Source of the DNA: Agrobacterium vitis
GTDB taxonomy: Bacteria > Pseudomonadota > Alphaproteobacteria > Rhizobiales > Rhizobiaceae
DNA length: 64,000 nt
Assembly (NCBI RefSeq): GCF_014926405.1
Contig: NZ_JACXXJ020000004.1
Location: 556,735 to 620,734, forward strand
Direction: 5' to 3'
Part shown: one piece after another, positions 45,929 through 54,786 of the stretch
Layout: every line of letters begins with the position of its first letter
Position numbering within the stretch: position 1 is the first letter of the stretch
Notes under the pieces: model-generated
What the model saw: the letters and a program-made list of their open reading frames with translations, nothing else
The model's database searches: none
What the model was told of the DNA's origin: nothing
Program-made: the position numbers and the translations under genes

Positions 45929-47278
45929 TCAGTTGGTGCCAACATCCCGCGGGGTAATGCCGTTTTCCTTGGCATAGGCTGCGGATTTTGCGTCAATCAG
46001 CGGGCGAAGGGTTTGGCGATCCGCCTGCACCCAGTCACTGATTGGCGTCCAGTTCTTGCCATTCCACTGTTGCGCCCGTACTGCCCCGCCGCCTTCGTGA
46101 TCTGCCGGTGTCAGTTGCAGGTTTTGCACAAGGCCAAGGAAACCCGCCTTTTTCAGCGCGGCATCATCGAGCTTGAAGTGTTCCAGCGCCCACTGTCCCT
46201 CTTCACTGGTGATCGGGCGGTTGCCGAATTTGGCCTGCGCCTGTCGCACGATTTCAACCGAAATCAGCGCATCCACCAGACCGGAATTGTAATAGACGCT
46301 GCCAAAAGCCTTGGTATCGCGCAGGTCCGATTTACCGGTATCGATGATATGTTGCTTCAGGCGCTTATGGATGTCGAAATCCGCACCTGCTGGATATGGT
46401 GTTAGAGCCAGATAGCCCTTGGCCGCATCCCCTGCCGGAATGACATCCTCTTCGGACGAGGCCCAGACATCGCCAATCACATGATCCGCCGGGAAGCCGA
46501 AGCGCTGGGCGGTCTTGATGGCAACCGGCGTGGACACGCCCCAGGTGCGCAGAAAAATCCAATCCGGTTTCTGCTCGCGCACCTGCCGCCATTGCGATGA
46601 TTGCTCGCTGCCGGGATCGGCAACCGGAATCTGGATGTTTTCAAAGCCATATTTCTTGGCCAGCAGCGCCAGCGGATCAAGCGTTTCGCGGCCATAGGCG
46701 CTGTCGTGATAGACGGTGGCAATCTTCTTGCCCTTAAGCTTGTCAAACCCGCCCTCACGCTGGGCAATGTAATTCACCACCGCCGAGGCTTCACTGTAGA
46801 AGGTCACCATCACCGGAAAATTATAGGGAAAGACGCGGCCATCGGTGGCTTCTGTACGGCCATAGGCCAAAGTGACCAGTGGAATCTTGTCTTTCGTGGC
46901 GCGATCAGACAGCGCATAGGCTGCCGGAGCACCATTGGGGAAATAGGCGGAAATCGGGGCGCCGTTCAGGCCACGCTTGAAACGTTCATAGCACTCAATA
47001 CCCTTTTCGGCGGTCCACTCCGTTTCGCACTCCTGCCAGACGATGGGAACACCATTGATGCCGCCTTCCACCTCGTTGATGTAGCGGTAGTAATCGATAC
47101 GTCCCGCCCAGATGGATGCGCCGGATGCCGCATAAGGACCGACCCGAAAACTGGCTATTGGGAAGAACTGCTTGTTGCTATCCGGTCCCGGTGTCGTCTC
47201 AATGGCCTGTGCAGCGCCCGCGAAGACGAAAGCCGATGCCGCAAGAGCAATCGCGTTTCGCAAAAATACCTTGAACAT
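45929..47278 (-). CDS. Liv-type periplasmic binding protein (second of two)
   Basis: A 449-residue receptor of the branched-chain amino acid family. ATG 47278 begins MFKVFLRNAIALAASAFVFAGAAQAIE, a Sec signal. Mature marks: FPIASFRVGPYAASGASIWAGRIDYYRYINEVEGGINGVPIVWQECETEW, GKKIATVYHDSAYGRETLDPLALLAKKYGFENIQIPVADPGSEQSSQWRQVREQKPDWIFLRTWG. It is a close paralogue of the next receptor upstream; about 450 residues is longer than the usual 370 of LivJ/LivK and fits the larger urea/amide-type subgroup. Confidence 0.88.
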   Translation of the reverse strand: MFKVFLRNAIALAASAFVFAGAAQAIETTPGPDSNKQFFPIASFRVGPYAASGASIWAGRIDYYRYINEVEGGINGVPIVWQECETEWTAEKGIECYERFKRGLNGAPISAYFPNGAPAAYALSDRATKDKIPLVTLAYGRTEATDGRVFPYNFPVMVTFYSEASAVVNYIAQREGGFDKLKGKKIATVYHDSAYGRETLDPLALLAKKYGFENIQIPVADPGSEQSSQWRQVREQKPDWIFLRTWGVSTPVAIKTAQRFGFPADHVIGDVWASSEEDVIPAGDAAKGYLALTPYPAGADFDIHKRLKQHIIDTGKSDLRDTKAFGSVYYNSGLVDALISVEIVRQAQAKFGNRPITSEEGQWALEHFKLDDAALKKAGFLGLVQNLQLTPADHEGGGAVRAQQWNGKNWTPISDWVQADRQTLRPLIDAKSAAYAKENGITPRDVGTN

Positions 47279-47339
47279 TCCATATCCCCTGTTTGCCAAA
47301 GAGGGGCGCCGCAATACCGCACGCGCCCGATCTTATGGA

Positions 47340-48668
47340 TCAGTTGGTTTCTGTTTCCGGCGTGCGTGGCGTAATGCCGTGTTCCTTGGCGTAGGCTTCC
47401 GCCCCTTGCTTGATCAGCGGATTGAGAAGATCGTGATCTGCCTTGATCCAATCGGTCTTCAGCACCCATTTCTTGCCATCCCAGCTCTGGATACGGGCAG
47501 CACCGCCGCCTTCGTGGTCGGTGGGTGTGATCTTGATCGGTTGCAGCAGGCCCTTGAAGCCGATCTGCTCCAAACGCTTGTCATCAATTGTCAGATGCTC
47601 AAAGGCCCAGCGGCCTTGCTCGCCATTCAGCGGTTTCGGGCCAAAATGCTTGTAGCCGGTGCGCAGCGCCTCAACCGCCAATGCCGCATTGACGAGGCCG
47701 ATATTGTAATTGACCGCGCCAAACAGTTTCGGATCGCGCAAATCGGATTTGCCCTTGTCGAGGATTTCAGCCTTCAGGCGCTTGTGGATCTCAAAATCCG
47801 TGCCGCCGGGATAAGGTGCGAGTGCGGAATAGCCGATGGCAGCGGAGCCTGCGGGAATGGCATCAGACTCTGATCCGGCCCAGACATCACCAATGATGTG
47901 ATCGGCTGGAAAGCCGAAGCGCTGTGCCGTCTTGAGGGCAACAACGGTGGAGACGCCCCAAGTGCGTAGGAAAACCCAATCCGGCTTTTGCTCGCGGATC
48001 TGGCGCCATTGTGGTGATTGTTCATTGCCGGGATCGGCCACCGGAATCTGAATATTCTCAAAGCCATATTTCTTGGCCAGAAGCTCAATCGCTGGCTGGC
48101 TGGCGCGGCCATAGGCGCTATCGTGATAGACGGTTGCGATCTTCAGGCCTTTCAGCTTATCAAGACCGCCAACCTTGGAGGCAATATAGTTGATGCCGGT
48201 AGATGCCTGACTGTAATAGCTGAACAGCAGCGGAAAGGCATAGGGAAACACCGTTCCATCCACGGTTTCCGTCTTGCCGCCTGCGGGATCAATCAGCGGA
48301 ATCTTGTCGGCTGCGGCTTTTTCAAGCAGGGCATAGGTGGCAGGGGTGCCGTGGGTGAAGAAAAAGGCCAGCGGTGAGCCGTCCTTGCCAGCCTTGACCC
48401 GCTCATAGACTTCAACGGTGCGGTCCGGGCTCCATTCGGTTTCAAACTCTTCATAGTTGAGCTTCACGCCCTCAACGCCGCCTTCCACCTCGTTGATATA
48501 GCGGAAATAGTCGCGCTCGCCCGCCCACCACAGTTCGCCGGAGGAGGCATAGGCCCCGACGCGATAGGTTGGCAGGGGAATATATTGGCTGACATCTGCT
48601 GCAAAGGCTGGCGCGCTGGCCGAGAAGATGGTGCTGGCAAAAAGTGCAGCAATAACAAAACGTTTCAT
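47340..48668 (-). CDS. Liv-type periplasmic binding protein (first of two)
   Basis: A 442-residue paralogue of the downstream receptor, with signal peptide KRFVIAALFASTIFSASAPAFAAD after ATG 48668 (GTG 48677 is the alternative). Shared blocks include YRYINEVEGG, AKKYGFENIQIPVADPG, KTAQRFGFPADH-IGDVWA and DHEGGGAARIQSW. Two receptors for one LivHM channel suggest a widened ligand range, parallel to the two family-5 receptors at 57-3367. Confidence 0.88.
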   Translation of the reverse strand: MKRFVIAALFASTIFSASAPAFAADVSQYIPLPTYRVGAYASSGELWWAGERDYFRYINEVEGGVEGVKLNYEEFETEWSPDRTVEVYERVKAGKDGSPLAFFFTHGTPATYALLEKAAADKIPLIDPAGGKTETVDGTVFPYAFPLLFSYYSQASTGINYIASKVGGLDKLKGLKIATVYHDSAYGRASQPAIELLAKKYGFENIQIPVADPGNEQSPQWRQIREQKPDWVFLRTWGVSTVVALKTAQRFGFPADHIIGDVWAGSESDAIPAGSAAIGYSALAPYPGGTDFEIHKRLKAEILDKGKSDLRDPKLFGAVNYNIGLVNAALAVEALRTGYKHFGPKPLNGEQGRWAFEHLTIDDKRLEQIGFKGLLQPIKITPTDHEGGGAARIQSWDGKKWVLKTDWIKADHDLLNPLIKQGAEAYAKEHGITPRTPETETN

Positions 48669-48685
48669 AGGGTTCACTCTTGTGG

Positions 48686-49738
48686 TTAGGAGGGAAAGAG
48701 ACGCCGACGTGCGCCATGCGCACGCCGCAAACCGAGCAGGCGCGACAGACCCTCAGGCTCCTTGATCAGAAACCAGATGATGAGAATGCCGAAGATTGCC
48801 TTCTGGATATTTTGCAGCAGCCCTGCATCCACATGGCCGCTGAACAGATATTGAAACAGCCAATCGAGCGCCAAAGGCAGCAGACTGACGAAAGCAGCCC
48901 CCAGATAGGCACCCCTGATGGTACCAAGGCCACCGATAATGATGATGAAGAGAATTTGGTAAGAACGGGTGAGGCCAAAACTCTGAACACTGGCCGATCC
49001 GAGATAGGCAAACGCCCAGAGCGCACCCGCAATACCAAGGATGAAGCTCGACACCGCAAAGGCTTGCAGCTTGGCCCGGAAGGTGGGCACACCAATCACC
49101 GCCGCTGCCGTATCCATATCGCGGATGGCCATCCAGTTGCGGCCTGTCTGGCTGCGGACGAGGTTGAACGACAGCAAGGTTAGCAATGCCACACTGCCAA
49201 GGGTGAGAAAATACCGACCGTGAGGATTATTGAGATCCAGTCCAAACAGGGAAAGGCCGTGTGGCAGGGCAATGGTTGCGGATGAATTGCCATTGTAAAA
49301 CCACGGAAATTTCAAAAACAACCACTCAAAGAAGAACTGCGCCGTGAGTGTGCTGACAATCAGGTAAAAGCCCTTGATGCGCGTGGAGGGCAGGCCAAAA
49401 GCCAAGCCAACCACGCCAGAGATCAGGCCGGAGATGATCAGCGCCAGCGGCAAGGGCAATTCGGGAACCCGAAGCTGGAAGGCGAAGGTGGCATAGGCCC
49501 CCACCATCATGAACGCGCCTGCGCCTAGCGATAATTGCCCCGCATAACCGGTGAGAAGGTTCAGCCCCAACCCTGCAAGCGACAGGATCAGGAAGGGCAC
49601 AATGATGGCATTGATCCAATATTCAGAGGTCAGAAAGGGAGCAGCCAACAGCAGGATAACAAGTGCCACAAGGCCCACAGCCTTCAGGCCAATGTTCTGC
49701 ACGGGATGGGTGACTAACCGCAACTCAACGTTCGTCAT
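48686..49738 (-). CDS. livM: Branched-chain amino acid-type permease LivM
   Basis: A 350-residue permease with many membrane helices and the LivM marks LNLLTGYAGQLSLGAGAFMMVGAYATFAFQLR, GLPSTRIKGFYLIVSTLTAQFFFEWLF, RDMDTAAAVIGVPTFRAKLQAFAVSSFILGIAGALWAF and GGLGTIRGAYLGAAFVSLLP. It lies three bases after livH. Confidence 0.92.
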   Translation of the reverse strand: MTNVELRLVTHPVQNIGLKAVGLVALVILLLAAPFLTSEYWINAIIVPFLILSLAGLGLNLLTGYAGQLSLGAGAFMMVGAYATFAFQLRVPELPLPLALIISGLISGVVGLAFGLPSTRIKGFYLIVSTLTAQFFFEWLFLKFPWFYNGNSSATIALPHGLSLFGLDLNNPHGRYFLTLGSVALLTLLSFNLVRSQTGRNWMAIRDMDTAAAVIGVPTFRAKLQAFAVSSFILGIAGALWAFAYLGSASVQSFGLTRSYQILFIIIIGGLGTIRGAYLGAAFVSLLPLALDWLFQYLFSGHVDAGLLQNIQKAIFGILIIWFLIKEPEGLSRLLGLRRAHGARRRLFPS

Positions 49739-49741
49739 CGA

Positions 49742-50623
49742 TCAAACCCTTTCAATCTGGCGTTCGCCGAAAAGACCGGCGGGACGGATGAACAGGAAGA
49801 CGAGCGCAAGCGCATAGGCAAACCACGGTGTGATACCGCCGCCGAGAAAGGGGCCAAGATAGGTCTCGGCCAGGCTCTCGCCCGCACCCACGATCAACCC
49901 ACCAACAATGGCACCGGGAATGGAGGTGAAGCCGCCAATGATCAGCACCGGCAAGGCTTTCAGAACCACCAGCGACAGGGAAAATTGCACGCCTTGCCGC
50001 GCACCCCACAACAGGCCCGCAACCAGCCCCACCAGCCCGGCGACGGCCCAGGCAATCTGCCAGATCCGATTGATATTGATGCCGATGGAGAGGGCCGCGC
50101 GCGTATCATCGGCCACGCTGCGCAACTGAATGCCGATGCGTGTTTTGCTGAACAGCAGGGACAGGATAACAACAATGGCAAGAGCAACGCCTGCGGCGAT
50201 CAGGTCGAACTGGCTGATCATGATATCACCCAGAAAAATCGGCAGATCTTCAATGCCAAGATCCAGCGCCCGCACCTGAGAGCCCATAATGCCTTGCGCC
50301 ACGCCTTCCACCACATAGGAAAGGCCAAGCGTTGCCATGAACAGCGTCATCGGGCTGCGGTTGGTCAAAGGACGCAGCAAGAGTTTTTCGATGGCAATGG
50401 CGGTGAGGATCAAAAGGGCAATGGTGACGGCAATGGCACCAAAGGCAGGCACACCCTGATCCGTCAGCGTGACATAGGTCAGCGCTGCAAACAGCAAAAG
50501 CGAGCCTTGCGCGTAATTGAACACGCCGGATGCCTTGTAAATCAGCACAAAACCGATGGCGACCAAGGAATACATCGTGCCCGCCAGCAGCCCGCCAATC
50601 AGGGTTTCAATAAACATGTTCAT
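49742..50623 (-). CDS. livH: Branched-chain amino acid-type permease LivH
   Basis: A 293-residue permease: LIGGLLAGTMYSLVAIGFVLIYKASGVFNYAQGSLLLFAALTYV at the N-terminus and RSVADDTRAALSIGININRIWQIAWAVAGLVGLVAGLLWGARQGV with VLIIGGFTSIPGAIVGGLIVGAGESLAE later. It overlaps livG by ATGA. Confidence 0.92.
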   Translation of the reverse strand: MNMFIETLIGGLLAGTMYSLVAIGFVLIYKASGVFNYAQGSLLLFAALTYVTLTDQGVPAFGAIAVTIALLILTAIAIEKLLLRPLTNRSPMTLFMATLGLSYVVEGVAQGIMGSQVRALDLGIEDLPIFLGDIMISQFDLIAAGVALAIVVILSLLFSKTRIGIQLRSVADDTRAALSIGININRIWQIAWAVAGLVGLVAGLLWGARQGVQFSLSLVVLKALPVLIIGGFTSIPGAIVGGLIVGAGESLAETYLGPFLGGGITPWFAYALALVFLFIRPAGLFGERQIERV

Positions 50624-51414
50624 GCCGCGATCTCCTTGTGGTCGGAGCCGAGATAGGCGGCAATCACATCCGGGTTGTCGCGGATCGTCTCTGGCAAGCC
50701 ATCGGCCAGTTTGCGACCGTAATCGAGCACCACAACGTGATGGGCGAGCTTGAGCACAATGCCAATGTCATGCTCAATCAACACGATGGTGAGTTTGAGC
50801 TCCGTGTTCAGCCGGGCAATGACGGCGGCGATTTCCTGCTTTTCCTCAGCATTCATCCCGGCCAGCGGCTCATCCAGCAACAGCAGGCGGGGCTTGCCAA
50901 CAACGGCTCTGGCGATCTCCACCTTCTTTTGAACGCCATAGGGCAAGGTGCCAACAATGGCTGCCGCATGTTTTTCCAGATCGAACAGATGCAGCACGGC
51001 CTGCGCCCGCTCGCGAAAATCTCTCTCCTGCTTTAACGCACGGGGAAGCTGGAAAGCCTCCTCAAGCAGCATGACTTTGGAATGCCGCGATAACCCGGCG
51101 ATGACATTGTCGAGCACGCTCATACCCGAAAACAGCGCGTTGTTTTGAAACCCGCGACCAATGCCGCGCCGTGCTGCCTCCAGCGGCTGCATGCGTCGGA
51201 AATGTTCGCCCTCGAAAACGATTTCGCCGGAATCCGGCACATAGACGCCATTGAGGATATTCAAAAGCGAGCTTTTGCCCGCACCATTGGGGCCAATCAG
51301 GGCGCAGATTTCCTGACGCTCGAGCTGAAAACTCAAATCAGAAATCGCCTTCACCCCCTTGAAGGAGAGCGATACGTTTTTCACTTCCAGCGCTGGACCT
51401 GTGGGCGTGCTCAT
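50620..51414 (-). CDS. livG: Branched-chain amino acid-type ABC ATPase LivG
   Basis: A 264-residue ATPase with LIGPNGAGKSSLLNILNGVYVPDSGEI, the LivG phrase GIGRGFQNNALFSGMSVLDNVIAGLSRH, a diverged signature LPYGVQKKVEIARAV and LLLLDEPLAGMNAEEKQEIAAVI. The signature lacks the usual SGG but PYG forms are common in this subfamily. It heads the transporter genes, after a monooxygenase gene. Confidence 0.9.
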   Translation of the reverse strand: MSTPTGPALEVKNVSLSFKGVKAISDLSFQLERQEICALIGPNGAGKSSLLNILNGVYVPDSGEIVFEGEHFRRMQPLEAARRGIGRGFQNNALFSGMSVLDNVIAGLSRHSKVMLLEEAFQLPRALKQERDFRERAQAVLHLFDLEKHAAAIVGTLPYGVQKKVEIARAVVGKPRLLLLDEPLAGMNAEEKQEIAAVIARLNTELKLTIVLIEHDIGIVLKLAHHVVVLDYGRKLADGLPETIRDNPDVIAAYLGSDHKEIAA

Positions 51415-51538
51415 CGGGTCATGCTCCGTCTTTCTTTAGTGAAGCGGACAAACAAAGTCCTTCGCCAAACCCTGTGAGCATGGCGTTTTGCGGATAGGCC
51501 AAGAGATATTTCGGTGGCGCGAGCGGCTTATCCTGTCA

Positions 51539-52945
51539 TCAGGCAGCCTCGCCAGAAGCCTTGTTTGCCTCCTCACGCTTGACGCGCTCAATGTCGCGGA
51601 ACTGATGGGCGGGATGGGTTTGTGGCAAGTAAGGCCCCTCGCCAAACAATTTTTCGCGCAAAGTCCCCTCGCGATATTGGGTGGCATAAACGCCGCGCTT
51701 TTGCAGCTCCGGCACCACATAGCCAATCACATCGGCAAAACTGTCGTGCGCCAGCGCATAGGCAAGGTTGAAACCATCAATATCTGTTTCCTCCACCCAT
51801 TCCTGCAACAGATCGGCTATCGTGGTGGGTGACCCCACAAACAATGGTCCAAGGCCGCCAATCCCGCCCCATTTTGCCAGTTCCTCAATGGTCCAGACCT
51901 TATTGCCTTCCGACAAATGCTCGACAGCAGAGATAATCGCGTTGGTCTTGACCTTTTTGACCGTATCGGACGGCTGGTAGTGACCAAAATCAATCCCCGT
52001 CCAGCCAGACATCAACACCAGCGCACCATCGTAGGAGGCATATTTTGCATAATCTTCAAATTTCGCCCGCGCCTTTTCATCTGTCTCATCAACGATGATG
52101 GTTGCCATGGCATAGATCAGAACCTTCTTCGGATCGCGGCCCTGTTCAGCGGCCCGCTTGCGAATATCCGCGACATAAGCGCGGGTGGCATCCTTCAAGG
52201 GTGTCGAGATGAACACGCATTCGGCGTGACCTGCGGCAAATTGCTTGCCTGCGCCTGAGGCTCCCGCCTGAAACAGCACCGGCGTGCGCTGCGGTGAGGG
52301 TTCGCTCAAATGGTAGCCCGGAACCTCGAAATATTTTCCCTTATGGCCAATCTCGTGTATCTTGGCAGGATCGGCAAAAATGCCGCGCTCCTTGTCACGG
52401 ATCACCGCCCCTTCTTCCCAGCTGCCCTCGAAAAGTTTGTAGAGAACCTCGACATATTCTGTCGCCACATCATAGCGATTGTCGTGGGAGCGCAGGCCGC
52501 CCTGACCGACATTTTTGGCACCACTTTCCAGATAGGACGTGACGATATTCCAGCCAACGCGCCCCTTGGTATGGTGGTCTGCCGTAGAGAGCCTGCGCGC
52601 AAAGGTATAGGGATGCTCAAAACTGGTGGAAGCGGTGATGCCAATGCCAAGATGCTGTGTTGCCTGCGCAATCGGATTGGCCAATTGCAGCGGATCGTTC
52701 ACGGGAATCTGCACACCCTGCAACAGCGCGTTATCCAGATTGCCCTTGTAGACATCATAGTAGCCGATGACGTCGGCGATGAAGATCGATTCAAAAAAGC
52801 CAGCCTCAAGAATCTTGGCCAGATCCGTCCAATATTCCAGATCCTTGTATTGCCATGATCTGTCACGGGGATGCCGCCATAGGCCCGGCGATTGATGGCC
52901 GACGCAATTCATCTCAAAGGCATTGAAGCGTATCGTCTTTGTCAT
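51539..52945 (-). CDS. LLM-class flavin-dependent monooxygenase (DszA/NtaA family)
   Basis: A 468-residue luciferase-like monooxygenase and the first gene of the long minus-strand operon. It starts TKTIRFNAFEMNCVGHQSPGLWRHPRD and has LGIGITASTSFEHPYTFARRLSTADHHTKGRVGWNIVTSYLESGAKNVG near residue 110-155, VLFQAGASGAGKQFAAGHAE and the C-terminal VVPELQKRGVYATQYREGTLREKLFGEGPYLPQTHPAHQFR. GGAAACTCTC precedes ATG 52945. Together with the DszC-like gene at 43711 it could form a two-step sulfoxidation and cleavage route for the compound imported by the Liv-type system (inference). Confidence 0.88.
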   Translation of the reverse strand: MTKTIRFNAFEMNCVGHQSPGLWRHPRDRSWQYKDLEYWTDLAKILEAGFFESIFIADVIGYYDVYKGNLDNALLQGVQIPVNDPLQLANPIAQATQHLGIGITASTSFEHPYTFARRLSTADHHTKGRVGWNIVTSYLESGAKNVGQGGLRSHDNRYDVATEYVEVLYKLFEGSWEEGAVIRDKERGIFADPAKIHEIGHKGKYFEVPGYHLSEPSPQRTPVLFQAGASGAGKQFAAGHAECVFISTPLKDATRAYVADIRKRAAEQGRDPKKVLIYAMATIIVDETDEKARAKFEDYAKYASYDGALVLMSGWTGIDFGHYQPSDTVKKVKTNAIISAVEHLSEGNKVWTIEELAKWGGIGGLGPLFVGSPTTIADLLQEWVEETDIDGFNLAYALAHDSFADVIGYVVPELQKRGVYATQYREGTLREKLFGEGPYLPQTHPAHQFRDIERVKREEANKASGEAA

Positions 52946-53131
52946 GAGAGTTTCCAGCCGTGTCTAATGCTGGTGCAGCGTAAGATCAGGCTGACGGACA
53001 AGACAGAAAATCTATTATCTTTATAGATTTTATAGAGGTATAATTTTGCCTGATCATGATCACTCTTCGTCAGTAAATTTCGAGTTTGACAGCTTTCGCT
53101 ATGGTTGTTTAATGTCGAGTGATAAAACTAA
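52946..53131 (-). promoter_or_regulatory. Leader of the minus-strand Liv/monooxygenase operon
   Basis: An AT-rich spacer with TTATAGATTTTATAGAGGTA at 53021-53040, resembling the leader at 8371-8390. No gene is seen. It ends at IS debris, so the operon promoter probably lies within 52946-53060. Confidence 0.4.
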
Positions 53132-53510
53132 GGGGCATTGCCAACTTAATTGTCATTGGTTGCGAGGCTGTGATGCCGTGGCTTTTTCAAGCCCCTATTT
53201 CTGCAGTATAATCGGCCCTTGCGTGGCGATATGAGAGTTGAGAGGTTGTACCGGCGGGGAGGAAAGATGGCGTTTATCTGATCGTGTGCTGACAGGAAAC
53301 GTTGCGCTTGACGAGGCGATTTGAACCACCCCATGATTTTTCTCGCTTCCTCGTATGGCGGGGTGAGTTTTCAATTCTGTTGTCCAGGCCTTTATGAGCC
53401 CAGATGATCAGCATCTGGCGCCAAGCTTTGTATCGGCTAGATGTTGCTGCGCAGCTTGTCCGTCACGACGACATGCAGTCCAACGAATTGCTTGATCAGC
53501 CTAGGCTGTA
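53132..53510 (-). pseudogene. Decayed IS6-family transposase, C-terminal part
   Basis: On the minus strand, broken frames read VVVTDKLRS, then after a stop/frameshift WAHKGLDNRIENSPRHTRKR and EKIMGWFKSPRQAQRFLSAH-DQINAIF, which is the standard IS6 transposase C-terminus including the last Asp and the catalytic Glu (IEN). No N-terminal half is left. The right edge carries GGGGCATTGCCAACTTAA (53133-53150), similar to the IS6 end at 62791. It is inactive debris. Confidence 0.75.
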
Positions 53511-53582
53511 GTGACAAATTAATGTTTTGGGATTCCCTTTGAGTGGCAAATCAGATTCAACGCTAACTTTTGGAGGTTGGCG

Positions 53583-53704
53583 ATGGATGGTGAGGTTCTT
53601 CGAGATGACCAGTGGGAGCGTTTGAAACCGTTTGTTCCCGGCGGTCGTAAAGGTAAACAGGGCCCACGCAGCGACGGTCGGCCGTTCTTTGATGCGATTT
53701 TATG
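53583..53704 (+). pseudogene. IS5-family (IS427-like) transposase N-terminal fragment
   Basis: ATG 53583, with GGAGG upstream, opens MDGEVLRDDQWERLKPFVPG, then GRKGKQGPRSDGRPFFDAILW, the typical start of IS427-group transposase orfA. The IS6 element beginning at 53705 interrupts it; by chance the frame stays open into the IS6 transposase, giving an apparent chimera. Confidence 0.75.
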
Positions 53705-54521
53705 GGGCTTGTCGCAAATTTTTTCGGTTAACGGTATGTTGACCATCGGAAGAGAAATTCCGCTCCAATTGTTGCGGAGCGTACCGATGGTTCTGAATGC
53801 CATTACCGAGAAGCTGAAACGCCAATCGAAAGACGATTTCAAGGGACGACATTTTGAGGCGTGGCTGATCGTGCAGGCGGTTGCCTGGTATTTGCGTTAT
53901 CCGCTCAGCTATCGCGATTTGGAGGAAATGTTCCGGGAACGCGGTTTCGAGATTGACCATAGCACGATCAACCGCTGGGTTCTGGCCTACGCAACGATGA
54001 TCGAGAAGCGATTACGTCAGCTTCGTCGGCCACATTGCGGCTCGGTTCGCGTCGATGAGACCTACGTCAAGATCCGCGGCAAGTGGCGATACGTGTATCG
54101 CGCAATCGACAAGCACGGAAATCCCGTCGACTTCCTGCTGACGGCAAAGCGCGATCTTGATGCCGCCAATACGTTTCCGTCGGCGATCAAAACATCGGTC
54201 GATAGCGGGCTGTTGCATCCAGATCCTGTGCACTATGCCACCAAGCATCTCCAACAAGGCATCGAAAGCGACCACTTCCGGCTGAAGAAGAACATGCCGA
54301 AGATCGGCGGGTGCCAGTCATTCAACACTGCGCGGCGAACCATCGCGGGTTTCGAGGCGATGCTGTGGTTGAGGAAAGGCTTCAGCTATTCCGGCGGCTG
54401 GACCGTCAACGACCAGAACGATCTGCTTGCGCGCCTCTTCGGACTGCAAAAGGTTAACAAAGTATAAATGCACACCGTTTAGGGGATAGTCGAGGCCCAC
54501 GAAAATCTTTGCGACAAGCCC
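53705..54521 (+). mobile_element. IS6-family insertion sequence with 14-bp perfect ends
   Basis: GGGCTTGTCGCAAA at 53705-53718 is repeated inverted as TTTGCGACAAGCCC at 54508-54521, enclosing an 817-base element. The 8-base flanks (ATTTTATG and ATTCGGCG) do not match, so there is no target duplication; IS6 elements often lose it by recombination. The encoded transposase has an internal deletion. Confidence 0.85.
53736..54467 (+). pseudogene. IS6-family transposase with internal deletion removing the second catalytic Asp
   Basis: The frame has FEAWLIVQAVAWYLRYPLSYRDLEEMFRERGFEIDHSTINRWV, the first Asp in SVRVDETYVKIRGKWRYVYRAID and the catalytic Glu in QGIESDHFRLKKNMPK. Between them KRDLDAA runs straight into NTFPSAI, whereas the family (and the second IS6 transposase in this window) has roughly 20-25 residues there, ending in TD. 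Loss of that in-frame stretch removes the middle Asp of the DDE triad, so the protein should be inactive. ATG 53736 or 53787 are possible starts. Confidence 0.8.
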
Positions 54522-54786
54522 ATTCGGCGGCTTTCCACGGCGCGCAAATCACTTGAACATCGCTGACCAGGCGACTAAGCTCTTTTGGTTTCGTCGAAAA
54601 TCATGATTGCTCACAATGAAATACAATATTGAATTTTATGCAACCACATCAATCACAATGGTTGGCATCAATTAGTCATCTTACCCGCCGATTTTCCTCG
54701 GTAGTTTAGTCGTAAATCCATTCTGTTTCATATTAAGCTTGCTCAATCAGGCTGAATCTGTGTCCTGCCTTCCTGGGAGAGGTGCA

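Noticed and set aside
53046..53234. Small plus-strand protein of 62 residues
   Set aside because: Overlaps the minus-strand IS6 relic, has no ribosome site and an unstructured composition.
53577..54467. Single intact 296-residue transposase
   Set aside because: The first 40 residues are IS427-type, the IS6 inverted repeat lies inside the frame at 53705, and the region with the middle catalytic Asp is missing, so it is a chance fusion and a defective IS6 gene.
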